A stretch of 64,000 nt of DNA from Echria macrotheca (lineage: Eukaryota; Ascomycota; Sordariomycetes; Sordariales; Schizotheciaceae), in contig MU839830.1 in NCBI GenBank assembly GCA_030411725.1, forward strand, positions 1,178,001 to 1,242,000, in the 5' to 3' direction. Each line of letters starts with the position of its first letter. The first letter of the stretch is position 1. The notes under the pieces are model-generated. The model saw only the letters and a list, made by a program, of their open reading frames with translations, was not told the origin of the DNA and ran no database searches. The position numbers and the translations under genes are program-made. Below are positions 31,128 to 43,400 of the stretch, piece after piece.

Positions 31128-31908
31128 ATGTTTGAGATCGATTGGCGGGGCCTCGTGCTCCCGCTGGCCTATGTCGCCGTGCTGGGCGGCACCTTTATGA
31201 CCTTCTCTAGCATCTACCGCAAGAGGAAAGCCAGTGCGTTTTCGTTTTCTTAATGTCGTTCGAGTTATCCTGACAGTTACAGTGGAAAGCGCAAACCTCG
31301 AACCATGGTTCCCTCCGCATCTGCAGCGAAACGTGTACCTGTCGCTCCTCCACATGGAGCCCGAGGCGGGTTCCGAGAAAGCGCCCAAGGTGCCTGAGAG
31401 CGTCATCCGAGCGGCTCTGCTGCGACGCGCCGTCGAGGATATTCACCGCATTATTCAGATTCGCACGGCCAAGGCGGCGTGCGGCTCTCTGCTGCAGCGC
31501 GGCAGTGTAGGGGATGACCTGTGGCAGCGGTTCCAGCGCGCCGAGAAGGAGATGGAGGAGGAGCTGCGGGATGTTGTGATGGAGGTAGGTGACCTGAGTT
31601 TTGTCGCGGCGAAGCTGACACTGTAGGCCAACGCGCTTGCGCCCAACTGGGGCCAGATTATTTTCCAGTCGGCCAACGAGATTGCGGCCAATACGGTGCT
31701 GAGGGAGCGGCTCGACGAGATCCAGGCGCAGACGGAGCATGATAAGGAGTGGTGGGAGAAGCGACGGGCTAGTATTCAGACGGAGTTTATGAAGGAGCTG
31801 GACGGGGAGAAGCCTAAAGGGGCGGCTAGCATCACGAGCGAGGATGAGCCGGTGATGGTGGAGAGCACACCGTCGACAGCGTCCAAGAAGAAGAAGGGGA
31901 AGAAATGA
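31128..31908 (+). CDS. sec66: Sec66 (Sec71), subunit of the Sec63 post-translational translocon
   Basis: Exons 31128-31233, 31283-31584 and 31627-31908 give 229 residues. The second intron is only 42 bp. The N terminus has a short lumenal/cytosolic segment and one hydrophobic helix (LVLPLAYVAVLGGTFMTFS) followed by the basic YRKRKA, fitting a single-pass anchor. Next is the diagnostic block LEPWFPPHLQRNVYLSLLHM, then a helical domain with NALAPNWGQIIFQSANE. The tail is Ser/Lys-rich and ends KKKKGKK. Sec66 works with Sec62, Sec63 and Sec72 on post-translational import through Sec61. The first acceptor could be six bases earlier (ttacag versus ctgacag), changing two residues. Confidence 0.9.
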
Positions 31909-32221
31909 TTGGCCGGGGAAGAACTGAGAAAGGGGTTGTACCATAGGCATTGCACGGCGTTTGGGTTGTCTTGGGCGTAAGCAATGTTTAAAGCTAGTGG
32001 CGGTTCGGGATATGTATTTGGGGGGAGGGCTCAATACGACATACCGGTATACAGAGACGCTGGACGGTTATGTTCTTGGTTCTAGACGTGAGTTTAGTTA
32101 TTGTCTGTTATAGCAGGGTGTCAACGACAAGTTTGGGGACTATATTTTGAGTGGGTGATATCCGTGATCGACTGGCTAGCTTTGAAGGACAGGATTATAA
32201 TGGTTTAACCGGGAAAGAGTG

Positions 32222-32296
32222 GTATAGATTGGGGAGAGGTCAATCGGAATGCTAAAGGTCTTGTTATAGATTGGGAGGAGGTGATTCGGAAGGCTA
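32222..32296 (+). repeat. Imperfect duplication with 42-bp period
   Basis: Two copies of a block starting tatagattggg and ending with a gctaa, at 32223-32255 and 32265-32296, differ at several positions. It lies in the sec66 3' flank. Confidence 0.6.
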
Positions 32297-32419
32297 ACTG
32301 CCTTCCTATTCTCTGATGGCAGCACGTGGTATGTATCCTGAGCTGCCCGTTCCTGAGTCCGTCGTCCTGGTGTTGTCTGTAATCAAACGGTCTGAATTTT
32401 ATGAAGCAGGGTTACTGGC

Positions 32420-32484
32420 AAGGAAACCGAGCTCCTATATAAATCAGGACCAAGGAAACTGGGCTTCCATATAAACCAGGAACC
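32420..32484 (+). repeat. Imperfect 32/33-bp tandem duplication
   Basis: Copy 1 at 32420-32451 and copy 2 at 32452-32484 share the frame aaggaaac...atataaa.cagga and abut directly; a third partial copy may begin at 32485. The five substitutions I count between them are all transitions, plus one inserted base. Confidence 0.75.
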
Positions 32485-32543
32485 AAGGAATTCATCGTGA
32501 CCGGACACAAAGACTAAACACCATATTCTATGATACCAACGTT

Positions 32544-32615
32544 TTGAAGGTCTCTGATCATCCACTCATCAGAGGATGATGTTGTTATCTCTGATCAAGT
32601 TGAGCAGACCTTCAA
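32544..32615 (+). repeat. 72-bp element bounded by a perfect 10-bp inverted repeat
   Basis: The ends are ttgaaggtct (32544-32553) and agaccttcaa (32606-32615), exact reverse complements. Inside, ctctgatca occurs twice directly and atcagag once inverted, so other hairpins are possible. It could be a miniature element remnant, a terminator-like hairpin for one of the convergent genes, or chance. No target-site duplication is clear. Confidence 0.65.
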
Positions 32616-32858
32616 GTAACATAATCCACGGACAAGTTGGAGCTCATGGCCAAGAGACAGAATATTATGTATGTTGACAAAAAAACGATAAAAGCCATGC
32701 TTCTTCCCATACCATACGCTAAAGCAAATGCAGAGACAGAGATAGAGAGGTATATGCATGCATCCATCCATCCCCCCGTTTTCACCCCCCCAAACCAACG
32801 ATACAAAACCACACAGAAGAAATACAAATCATCCATCCATACATATTACTACTCAAAA

Positions 32859-33323
32859 TCAATAATACCACCTCATCTTCCTCCTAACCTCCTCCTCCTC
32901 AGCTTCCCTTTGCCGTTCCCTCGCCGCCCGCTCAACAATCTCCTCCTCCCCCTCTCCCATCCTCCACCCCACCATCTCCCCCACCTCCCCCTCCATATCC
33001 ATAATAGGGGACTCACACCCCCGAAGCCCAATAAACCGCCCCAACCTCCTCCTCTTCGTCTCAATCCCTGAACTCGAATCCCAAGGCACAGGACACGGAT
33101 ATTTCTGCGAATAAGCACAGGGCGTGCGCTGGTGATAGAACGACGCGAGGGATTCGAGCTCGGCGTCGGTGAGGAGGTAGTAGTTTAGCAGGGTTTGGGG
33201 GAAGGAGGGGTGGATTTGGCCGGTTGTGAGTTGGACTAGTGGGGATAGGGGGAGGCGCATTTGGGTGAGTTTTTGGGAGAGGGCTGGGTTTTCTTGGGTT
33301 AGGCGGGTTGTTAGGGAGGACAT
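32859..33323 (-). CDS. Small orphan fungal protein
   Basis: Single exon, 154 residues from the ATG at 33323. The first 60 residues are helical with Leu/Thr/Pro (LPLSPLVQLTTGQIHPSFP, then LLNYYLLTDAELESLASFYHQ). The middle has RRRLGRFIGLRGCESP, which looks like a conserved core. The C terminus is a highly charged helix (Glu/Arg) that may form a coiled coil. No signal peptide or membrane helix. The composition, ATG in good context and clean frame support a real gene, but I cannot name a function. Confidence 0.65.
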   Translation of the reverse strand: MSSLTTRLTQENPALSQKLTQMRLPLSPLVQLTTGQIHPSFPQTLLNYYLLTDAELESLASFYHQRTPCAYSQKYPCPVPWDSSSGIETKRRRLGRFIGLRGCESPIMDMEGEVGEMVGWRMGEGEEEIVERAARERQREAEEEEVRRKMRWYY

Positions 33324-34161
33324 TTTTTCTTCCTCTTCTCTCCTTTTCTGTTGTTTGGTTGTGTTTGTGTCCGTGTGTGTGTGTGTGTGTGTGAGAGAGA
33401 GCGGATGATGATGGTGGTGATTATCGGTGTGTCTGCCCCCTTGGTGTTGGGGTCTGGTTCTGGTTCTGGTTCCGGTGGTCGTGGTCGTCGCGGTCTTGTC
33501 TTGGTATACCTGGTAGATAGGTAGGTAGGTTCGTTCGTACCGGCAGACAAAAGAGTAAAAGGCCTAGGACATAGACGTCTGATAGGAATCCTCTTGAAAT
33601 CGTCAACGGAAAACTGTCCTGTTTAAATAACGACGAGATGACTGAGGAAGTAAAAGACTCTGTGTGTGGGAGAGAGAAAGAAAAAGAGGTAGCTAGGCTG
33701 TAACAAAAGCCAAAGACGGACGGTGATTAAAATGTGATAAATGATAGGAGACAGAGAAAAAACTTAGACTGCGAATAGAGTCGCTGTTCAGCAACCGCCA
33801 CCAAGTATCTTGGAGTATCGTCGTCAAGGTGCTAGATATCTAGATAGAGTCGAATCACAATGCGATGACACAAAAAACTAGAACGCACGCGGGGATCCTC
33901 GGCCATTTGTACACATAGCTATTCCCCTCCGTTTCTTTGACTCCTTCTTTGTTTTGCTAGTCGTGGCTGGCGAGGTACCTATTCTGGTCGATTCAAAGAC
34001 TGATTTGAGAGTAACTCTTTTGTTCGCATCCAAGACATTGTTACATTCTTTCCCGTCAGTACAAGACATTGTTATCCTTTCCCCCCTAACCTTACCCAAC
34101 CCAACCCAACCTCCTTGTTTTCCGCTTTCGTAAAACAATGCCCATTCATCTCCCCCTCAAA
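33324..34161. other. Promoter of the small orphan and orc3 3' flank
   Basis: About 840 bp. A GT repeat (33373-33393) runs into a short GA repeat about 50 bp upstream of the orphan start, so it would lie in its leader. The rest shows no coding support. Confidence 0.5.
33373..33393 (+). repeat. (GT)n microsatellite next to a GA run
   Basis: Ten and a half GT units followed directly by gagagaga. It lies close upstream of the orphan gene start on the opposite strand, where it reads as a CA/TC tract in the leader or promoter. Confidence 0.9.
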
Positions 34162-36685
34162 TTACAGCCACTTCACCTTCCCAACATGATCCGCCTTCTT
34201 CTTACTAGCCCTGACAAACCCCATCATCCTCAACTCGGCCAACCCGCGATAAAACAACACCAGCGCCGTCCTCTCATCCAATCCTTTTTCGGTGGAGTCG
34301 TTCTCATCCCCCACCAGCGCAAAATACGCCGCCCACAAATCAGCAACGTTGATCAACGCGCCCGCCTCGAGATACAAATGATACAGAACCGAAGTCGTGG
34401 GGAGCGTCGCCGCCAGCGTCCCATTGCCCTTCTTACAGCACGCACAAGACAGGTAATCGTGCGGCCGCGAGAGGGCCCGCCCAAAGGTCACACCGGGCTT
34501 GGGGATGAAGACATCCCGATAAGGCGTTTTGGAGTCGTACACCCACGCTTCGTGGAGGAATAGATCCGTGATTGGGGAGGACGATAAATGCTGTGATAAA
34601 AGTGTCGTGAGGCTGTCGATGGCGGCGGTGAAGGCCTTGTCGTCGTCTGTTAGGGTTGCCGTGTCGCGGCTTAGCTGTACTTTCTGGGCTACCACGGTTG
34701 TGCGGAGGACTTTGCTCTGCGCTGTATATTTGCTTTTTAGGCCGTCACGGTTGCCTTTGGTGCGCTCGGCGAGGGTTTCGATTTCGTTCTGGATTCGGGT
34801 CAGGGATTTGATGAGTTCATCGGCCTCGGTCTCCCAGCCGTCGAGGTCGAGATCAGGATTGCCAGTCTGTATGGTGTCTCGTAGCCGGCTGATGAGGGTT
34901 ACTAGGTCTTTTGGCCCTAGCCGTCTGATGCTTTCTGTGAGTGGAAACGCCTCTGATGTCAAGTCGATGCCCTCGGCCAGCGCGGTGGTGTACAGTTCGA
35001 TGAACTTGGTGGGCAAAAGACCAGTTGCTCCCACCAGGGTTAACGAGCGAAGTAACTGCATCAAGTAGTCATCTCTCTTCTGCCCCTGTTCCAACACCCG
35101 CTTGGTAAGCTCGTCATCATCTTCCAACAGAGACCGGGCATAGCTGAGCTGGCGCGCATCCACGGCAGCCTCGACGTGAGCCTTGAACGAGTCGAGAGAC
35201 CGAACAGCCTGCAGATGTTCAGCTTGTACCGCCTCCTTGACCTTGTTCCCCTCAGCGAGGAGAAAACTCAAGGGGTTCCCGTAAAAATGACACATGTACG
35301 CATACTACCCAGCCATGTCAGCACCCATTTTCTCCAGTGTCCAAAAACATACCTTGACAGAACTAATAAAAACTTGAATGCCAGCAACCTGGTCCCTCTG
35401 CCGATCCACCAAACTCCGTAGGATCCCCGGCCCAAGCCTCACCGTCGCCCTCGTCCCGGCCACAGCAGTTTTGAAGACGGCCTCAAGCACCGCATCCGCC
35501 TGGACGACATCAAACTGGCCGCCGTACAGCTGTCGAGCGGTAGACTTGAGCAGTCTAGCCTGGAACAGCTCGACCGAGGTCGCAATGCCGAACAAAACCG
35601 AAAAATGGATGCGGTCCTGCCAGGACCCAAAAAGCTGGATCAGGTCCATCATCAGTCCGTTGTCAAAGGCCTCGCTATCCTGGAAGGCGACGATGACGCG
35701 GCGCGAGTTGTGTTTTCGCAGAGAAACGTGGAGGGCTTCGAGGTCGTAGTTGAGGTATTTCCGGCCCTGGTACCGTTAATACACTTTTTCCCTGTATGTT
35801 TGGGAAGACTTACGTCCTGCCCGATAGACATATCAGCCTCGCCGTCCTCACCATTTTTATCTGATGTGCTATCCCTGATAATCTTCTTGAGGGCGGCTTT
35901 CAGGTTTGGCGCCTCGGTCGACCGCAGCCGGACAAATTTTGCCCTGCCGTCGTCGCAGAGCTCCTCGGCCAGCTGCTGGAACAAGAGGTCCTGGGATGCG
36001 ATGTTGGGGCCCGTAATGATAAAACCGGCGGGGGTTTTGTTTCTGGAAGTGTCAGCCTGGGTCATTTTGTTGGGGGGAATCAAATACCGACTTTTGGTTC
36101 TCGGCAGCCCGCAAAAAGGCGCCTACTTCCTCGAGCGTCTTGCCATTTGCCTTGCGGAGGACGTCCTGGTGTTGTTAGATTTTGTCATGCCTCATTGATT
36201 CCTGTCCATTAAACGGAGCAAGAGAGGACAAACCTGTATCTTCCCCTCCAAAACATCCCACTCGGCAAACAGCGCCGCCCGACTCTCAACAGCTTTACTT
36301 CCCTCGGTCCCATTCAAAAGCGGTACGAACCCACCACCGCGAGTCTGTCCATCCGTCTGAGCAGTCTGGGATACCACCAGCTCCTCCTGAGCGCGAGCAG
36401 ACTCCCGTTTTCCGACCTTCCTCCGCTTCGCCGGTCGACCGCTGGACGCTGTCTCTCCATTGACGCCTGGAAATCCTGATCCGGCTGCTGAGAATATGTA
36501 TGCGCCCTATTTTTATTTATTTATCAGTATTGGGTTCATTTTATATCCATTTTCAGTGTTGAAAAAGAGCGATGAACCGGCCGTTGAGATGAAGTTTGGG
36601 ATGGATGGACGGACGGATGGATGAAAAGCAAAATAATTACCCGATGATCATCTTCCTGAAAAAAACCATCATCCAATTCCGCCAT
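34162..36685 (-). CDS. orc3: Origin recognition complex subunit Orc3
   Basis: Six exons, 36685-36641, 36506-36234, 36165-36092, 36042-35814, 35766-35353 and 35304-34162, give 725 residues. Phase works at every join: ENQKNKTPAGFIITG, SIGQDGRKYLNYD and SSVKYAYMCHFYGNPL. The third donor is gtcggt, weaker than the others, but no better donor keeps the frame. The protein has an N-terminal basic stretch (RPAKRRKVGKRE, likely nuclear import) and then an AAA-like core (AGFIITGPN is a degenerate Walker A without the GKT), matching Orc3, which has lost ATP binding. The C terminus is helical with a winged-helix-like tail. Orc3 is part of the six-subunit complex that marks replication origins. Confidence 0.88.
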
Positions 36686-37715
36686 GGCGGTTTATTATTC
36701 TCTGACACCAAAAAGCCGTCGTGGTTCGCTGATGTAGTCAATCGAATCTCACCCAAGTCGAACCCTGGACCTGAGCGAGAGGTGGACGCGTCCCGGCGCG
36801 TCGCCCGTTACGCTCAATCTAGCTAGGCGTGCACAGGCCACCCGCTGCATTCGCCTTAACCACACGCAAAGACTCAAGACTCGAGACTTTTTAGCACAAC
36901 TTAATCATCAATTAAACTGAGAGACGCTGTATTGTATTCATACTTTCAAAGACTAGTCGTTACCGCCGAGTACGTAGAGAGAGACAGACAGAAAAAAGAA
37001 AGAGAGAGAACACCTCATGGAGAAGAACCCGTTTTTCAACAGCCCCCCTAAAAAAGAAAAAAGAAACACTGAACAAACAAACTCCTGCTTCTGCCCCCCC
37101 AAAAGCCCGCCCCTGCCCCGTCCATCGTCGCTTGCTTGCTCGCCGCCCCTTCATGTTTCCTCATCTACTTTTTTTTAGATCGCAAAACCCCCTCGCCCTC
37201 GGGCATTTCTCTGATCAGCTCTCGTTCACCCCGACTTCACGGACGGACAAACAAACACTTTGCCCACACTCGACATTGTCTTCACACTCCCGTCCATCAT
37301 TCATCTCGAGGCCCGAGTCAATCGCAAGCAAGAAAGAAAATTCTCCTCCAGTCCTGAACCGTTTACCATCCATACCCGTCCGTGCAGTGCTTAGCTGAAG
37401 CTCCTCACCCACACAAGTCCCTGCAACCCTTCATCCTATACTCTCATCCCTCTGTACAATGGGATCTCCACTCCAGACGGAAGGGCCCCAAAAGATGAGA
37501 AAAGGGCGAGAGGCACACGGCGGCAAAATGCAGACTCAAACCGGAACACCCATCCCAGACACCCATGCGCGGAAAACCGAAGCCACGTAGTTGTACAAGA
37601 CGACCAGCAGGAGCTGGCTTGATCCTAGCTGTCTCCGACTGGCGCGAGCTTCTCTATATATTCGAGAGGTAGGTCACCCGATCGAGCTTCTAGCCAGTTC
37701 AGCAGCCACCTGCGA
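36686..37715. other. Promoter of orc3 and 3' flank of the PWWP gene
   Basis: About 1 kb. A short ggacggatggatg repeat lies just inside the first orc3 intron next to it. The frames at 37132-37412 are short, overlap on both strands and have no domain. Nothing else was found. Confidence 0.45.
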
Positions 37716-39753
37716 TCAAGCAGACGACTCGACGGCCTCGGGAGCCTTGGTCTGCCCTTGTTAGCAAGCTGAACACACTCGCGTCAAGCGAGACACAACA
37801 CATACCTCCTCGGCTGGCTTCTCAGTCGAAGCTGCTGGCTCTTCAGCCTTGGTAACCTTAGTCTCCTCTTTGGCCTCCTCCTTGGCCTCCTCTTTAGTCT
37901 CCTCCTTGGCGCCCTTGGCTTCCTCGACCTTCTCAGGCTCGGCAGCCTCAGTCTGCGCTTTGACTCCGTTCGGCTTCGGCCCCTCCTTGCCCACCTTGGC
38001 ACCGTTAGTGCCCTCCGCCGACGCCTCATCCACAGCCAGAAGCTTGTTCCACTTGTCCAGAAGTGACTGGCTTCGGGGCTTGAACTGCAGCTCGTCTTCC
38101 TTGGGGATGTTGTTCAGCTTGATGATCGCCTTCAATACCTTGTTGATCTTGGTCTGCTTGATGATGCTGACCTCGAGGTCGGGCAGACCTTCCAGCTTCG
38201 CAATATACGTCGACATCGACTCCATCTCCTCTTCCTTGGGGACCTGGTCCCGGGTAAGGAGGCCCTTCTGGAGCTTGTGACGGAGGAACAGAACCTCTTT
38301 CTGTACAGAAATGAGTGTTAGCATCTCGACAAGACCAACAACACAAAAACATACCTCTTTCCGCTGATGCCTCTCCTCGGGCGTGAGTTCTTGCTCCTTG
38401 GGCGTGAGGGGCTCCTTCTCGGCCTTCTCCTCCGCATCCTTTGGTTTCTTCGACTTGGGCTTGGAGGCCTTGCTCTCCGAGGCCGCCTTGGCAGGCTTCG
38501 CTGACGGTGTAGTACCGTTCGTCTTGGGCGTCGAGTTGGTTGTCAGCTTGATCTTTGGCTTCTTAACCGACTCTGACCGCTGCGGAGTCTCCTGAATGGT
38601 TAGCCGCGTATATTTCTCGGTGGACAAAGATCATACCTCGGCGCTGTCCTCGGCTTTGCGCTTCTTGACCTTCTTCTCCTTTGGAGCCGACTCGCTCTCT
38701 TCGGCTGCGTCGGCCATCTCGACATCTTCATCGTCTGTGGTAGTCTTCGACTTCTTGCCCTTTGGCGTGACCCTGGCAGCCTTTGACTTCTCCTCCTCTA
38801 GAAGATCTTCCTGGAATTGGTGCAACAAGTCCTTGTAGAAGGAAAGGGGGTGGCTCTCGGCTGCCAGGTCATGCGCAGCCTGCAAATCCTTCCGCATCTT
38901 CTCTGACTTCATCGCCTTGACAGTCGACGGGTCGAGCTCGATGAGGTCGGTGTTGGGAACCCAGCCGCTGGCGCAGGTTAGCGATGGCATCCTGAGAGAA
39001 CAAATGGCGGGCCAGAACTCACAATTCGTTCGTGTACAAATACATGACAGGGAACGTCCTGTCTCCGACCTTTTTGGCACCATCGGCGTAATCTTCGCGG
39101 TATGTGCCATCCGGCCGCTTGGCAGTGACGGGTCGCGACCTGAGGAGGGACTGCGGAAGCATGTCTTCGTCACAGATGATAACCGGCCATTGCGGGAACC
39201 CCTTGAGCTTGACAAAGTAGTGATCTCCAGGCTGCGCGTCCAGGTGCGTGATGCGTGCCTTGGACTGCTTCTTGTTGAGCTTCTTGCCCTTGGCCTCGGC
39301 TGCGCCACCCACAGACTTGCGCTTAGCTTTAGCCTTGCTGGGTGTCGTGGCCGTGCCATCGCCTGGTGCGGATACCGTGTTTATCTCGGCGTCGGCCGGG
39401 GGCGCCTCCTCTGGGGCAGCAGCATCCGTCATCTCCACGTCGGGCTTCTCAATGATCGTGTGGGCCGGCTTGTCGGTCGGGGCTGCAGGTGAAAATATGG
39501 TCAGCTTGGAATGTCTCGAATTGGCCGCGCCGACACAATGGAGCGCGACTGGGACCACTCTACCTTTGGCTGGCTCTTCAGACTCGTTCTTGTCGGCCGT
39601 CTCGGTTGACTCGGCAGCCGGCGCGCTCGCTGACTCGGCGGGTGCCTCGACAGCCTCGGGGGCGGCAGCAGCCGGCGCGTCGGTCATCGGATCGGCAGAC
39701 AACTTGGGGACATCAGGCGCGACGGTGGTCGCGCTGTTGGTCTCGCCAGACAT
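37716..39753 (-). CDS. PWWP chromatin reader with an IBD/TFIIS-N-like domain
   Basis: Six exons, 39753-39564, 39482-39023, 38967-38637, 38591-38355, 38300-37806 and 37751-37716, give 582 residues. Residues 1-140 are acidic and Ala-rich with a basic patch (KAKAKRKSV). The PWWP domain starts near 149 (GDHYFVKLKGFPQWP), with PQWP in place of PWWP, and ends near YLYTNEFGWVPN. A charged linker with KKVKKRK follows. From K407 comes a helical domain (KEVLFLRHKLQKGLL...) resembling the integrase-binding/TFIIS N-terminal fold of LEDGF-type readers, then a Glu/Lys-rich tail. Such proteins bind H3K36-methylated nucleosomes and tether elongation, acetyltransferase or remodelling factors. Which complex it joins here is not visible. 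Confidence 0.83.
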
Positions 39754-40478
39754 GGTGGTGAGCGGCAGCGACACGGGGGGTGCGAGGTGATGTCAGAGCG
39801 GCCGAGGCGTGTTTCGCAGCCAAGGGCACTTTTGTTTGCGGACACAGCTCGGGCGACGCGTTGGTCGCGTGCAAATGGCAAATACAAGGGTCGGGGCGCG
39901 TGGGCGGCGACGGGCAGCGATGGATGGCGATGGATTGCGCGGTGTGGACGACGGCACGATGCGCGGTTACGGCTGGGAAGCGTGGTTGCGGACGGAAGTT
40001 TTCGACGTTCGGGATGCGCGAACAAAGACAGAGAAATTATTTGGCTGAGCACGAGGGACGTGGCCCGAGCGTCCTGGAGTGGAAGCTTCTCCTGGCCGTC
40101 GCCTATCGCTGACCTGTAGGGGCTCTTCCTACTGACCTGCACCCACACTCACCTGTTTCGCCGGGAGAGGGAGAAGGGGCCACTGGCTGGCCGACATGCC
40201 GTCAGGTCCACGCCGCCAACATCCCCAGCCTTAACCCCAACACAACCCGTTGCAGCATCACAACAGTCCTCCCTCTACCATCTTCTCTCTGCCTTGGCAA
40301 CCCGGTGCTCCCTCTCCACCCCCATCCCCCTCTCACACAGCCCAGACAGCTCCACCAGCCTCACATCTCTCGACCTGGACCGAGGTTGAAATAGACGCTA
40401 TTTTCTTACACTAATCCGCTCCGAACAACCTGACTATAACATACACTGTCCAAAAGGTATCATCATGACGTGAATAAC
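39754..40478. other. Promoter of the PWWP gene and brr2 3' flank
   Basis: About 720 bp. Overlapping frames exist on both strands at 39780-40120, but they are Arg-rich, in conflict with each other and without domains. A CT-rich tract lies near 40260-40350. No RNA gene was seen. Confidence 0.45.
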
Positions 40479-43400
40479 TCACTCGCTCTCGTCCTCGTCC
40501 TCGTCATCGTCAACATCCATGCCCTCCGCAACCTCGACCGAAAACTCGGGCGCCTGGTCGACCCCGACGTAGCTGTCGCTCATCAGGAACAGCTTCAGAT
40601 CGTGCTTGCCCGCCGTCGGCACCGTAAACTCGAGCTTGACGTTGAGCGCCTTGCCGACTGTGATCCTCTTAATGGCGAGGAGCATCTTGGTGCTCTCCTC
40701 GCCCACCACAACCCACCAGTTCTCTGTCTTCCTTGCCGGGTAGAATGGCGCGTGCACCGTCGGGTCGAACTCTTCGTCCTCATCTACCTCGCGTTCGATC
40801 TTGATGTTGAGCTGGGCTGGCTCGCCGGCCCGGATATTCTCCGCGTCGACAACCTCAAAGTCCATCGAGATGTCGGGGTACTTGGTGTTGGTGAAGTTGG
40901 CAGCCTGGGCGAGCTGGGCCTGCGAAAGGCCCAGCTCCTTGACCAACGTGCCGTAGTCCGGATTGTCCTCGGGGTTCATCTTCTCCATAAAGTCGAAGAT
41001 GTCGCGGATGCCGAACTTGTTCGCCACCTTGACCACTTCGGGCGTGAAATTGGGGATCTGCTTCAGCGGGCTGTCCCTGTCCCACATGGCCTGCACCACC
41101 ATCTGCGACATCTCCATGGCGTTGAGCGCGTTGAGATGGCCGTCCGATGACAGAATGTCCACCACTGCGCTCAGCAGACTCATAATCTTGGTCAGGATCA
41201 CCTCCTGGTCCTTCGCCAGATCAATCGGGAGGTTCATGCGCGAAAAATGAGCCTGGACCAGGACGAACGCTTTGAAGTGAGGCGAGTCGTACGCCGGCTC
41301 CGCCATCTTGACAGGAACATGGTCGTAGATACGCCGTAGAACCACCTCCTCGTGCCGTCGGATCTGGATCGACTCGAACTCGGTGGCCGACGTGACGATC
41401 TCCAGTACGCCCTTCAGCTTCGTCTTCTGATTGAGAGAAAGCAGGAACGTCTGCATCGTGATGTACGAAATATTATAGTAGGCCGCAATCATGGCCGCGT
41501 TCAGTGGCGCCACAGTGCCGTCCTCCTCGTCAAGCTCGATAATCTTGGCTTCGGCCAGTTCGGTCAGCGTCGTCTCCACCATGTCCGAGAGATATTGACT
41601 CAGGCCGTCGTGGGTCGGATCTGTCAAGTTGTAGTAGCTCGGGTTCGCCAGCAGCCGCCGATAGAAATAGGTGAATGTGGCCCAGCTGATCGCATCTTCG
41701 CCCGATTCAATCTGCTTGGTGCTGATCTCGGTAACAAACGCATCATGGAGGAAATTGTGCAAATGCGACTCGACTGGGAGAGCCTCATTGAGGAACTTCT
41801 TGAAGTACTCGCGCTTGGTGGCAGGCAGCATCAGCACTCCGCGACCGCGGCCGTCCCTGGCTGGCTGAAGAGCCTTGCCAAACATCTGAAGCACCTCACT
41901 CAAGGGGTAATCCACATAGCGGTGCTCCCTGCCCTCGAAATACTGAGTGCCCATGACTACCACGAGCTGCGCAGTGCAGTCAAGTTCCCAGCAGACATCC
42001 CGGGACGCAATCAGGACTTGGATGGCCCCTTCGTTGTAGAGATGCTTCACGATACGCTTGTCGCTCTGGCTCAGCGCCTCGTGGAAGTAGCCGACACCAT
42101 GCGAGAGTGCCTCGGCGAGTGCGTCTTCCTGGACACGATCGAGAAACTTTTGGATCACCTCGCGATCGACGTGCAAGAACCGGTCTTCGTCATCGTCGGC
42201 GACACAAGCCATCAGGATGTCGCGCGCCGTGGCTCTCGTTTGCTTTCGGCTTGGTACGAAAATGAGGGCCGGCTGGTCCGGCGAAAGCTGCGTGACGGCT
42301 AGGTACGTCGGCTTCGCCATGGCTAGCATAAGCGACGGGAAGTGAGGGATCGTGTAGGACTGGATGTGCAGCTCAAGAGGGATCGGCCGCACATGGGGAC
42401 TGAAGTTGTAGATATCATGCTTTTTGGCGTCGATCCAATCTCCCAGATCGCGCGCATTTGCGACCGGCACCGTCAAGCCGACAATCCTCAGCGGAGACTC
42501 AAGCTGCTGGCGGATGTAGTGCATGCGGGACACGATGATCTCGTACACATAGCCCACCGGGCCACCGAGCATGTGCAGCTCATCCGCAATGAAGAGTTCT
42601 ACCGTCTGCACATTCTTCCTCCTCTTCCACTGCCGCGAAAGAACATCCCACTGGAGAGGCGTGGCGAGAATCAAGTCGCCTTGCTCGAGGAGTTTGAGAT
42701 CGCTCGTGATCTCGCCCGTCAGCTTCACGATATCCTGGCCGCCACGGAGGTGAGCAAGCCGCTTCTGCCAGTCCTGCAGGCGGATGTCGACCAGCTCCTG
42801 AAAGGGCGCGATGTAGACGGCACGCCCGGCATCTTCTTTGGCCCAGTGTCGCAGGAGAGCGAACTCGGCACACACCGTCTTACCGCTACCGGTAGGCGAA
42901 CCGACCAGGACATTGTTGTCGGTATTAAACAGGGAGTTGAAGGTTTGCGTCTGGATCTTGTTGAACTGCTGCCAGTCGGGATAGAGCGCGGCAAAGTCCT
43001 TCGCCTTGAGCGCCGACACGGGAAGCGGTTGCAGATCCAGGAGCTCGGTATGGGGAGGAAACCTTTCCGGAAGGATAAGCTTCTGGAAAGGCACCGCTAG
43101 ACGAGTCTCGGAATGCATCCAGCGGTCCGAGATGACCGAGATGAAGTAGTTGGGCGGCATCGGCTCCGTCATGGGGACCGTGAACTCCACAACGTGCTCA
43201 TTGCTCTCCGCCTCGGCATAGTCCTTGCGAAGAATAAAGGTGTCCTGGAAGAGGATATCCTCGCCGTCGCCATCCTCGACGATGATCCAGAAGCTTTCAG
43301 CTAGGCCGTGGACATCCACATCCCACTCGAAATTTGGCGTGATGGAAAGTTCTACCCGCAGCATTGACCTTGTCAGGGGCAGGACTTGTGCTTGCACCTC

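Larger units (their letters stand above)
31909..32858. other. Convergent spacer with small repeats
   Basis: About 950 bp between sec66 and the orphan at 32859. It holds two imperfect tandem duplications (32222-32296 and 32420-32484) and an inverted-repeat element (32544-32615). No coding frame is supported. Confidence 0.55.

Noticed and set aside
39780..40120. Two overlapping 110-codon frames upstream of the PWWP gene
   Set aside because: Arg-rich frames in different phases over the same GC-rich DNA, with no family resemblance.
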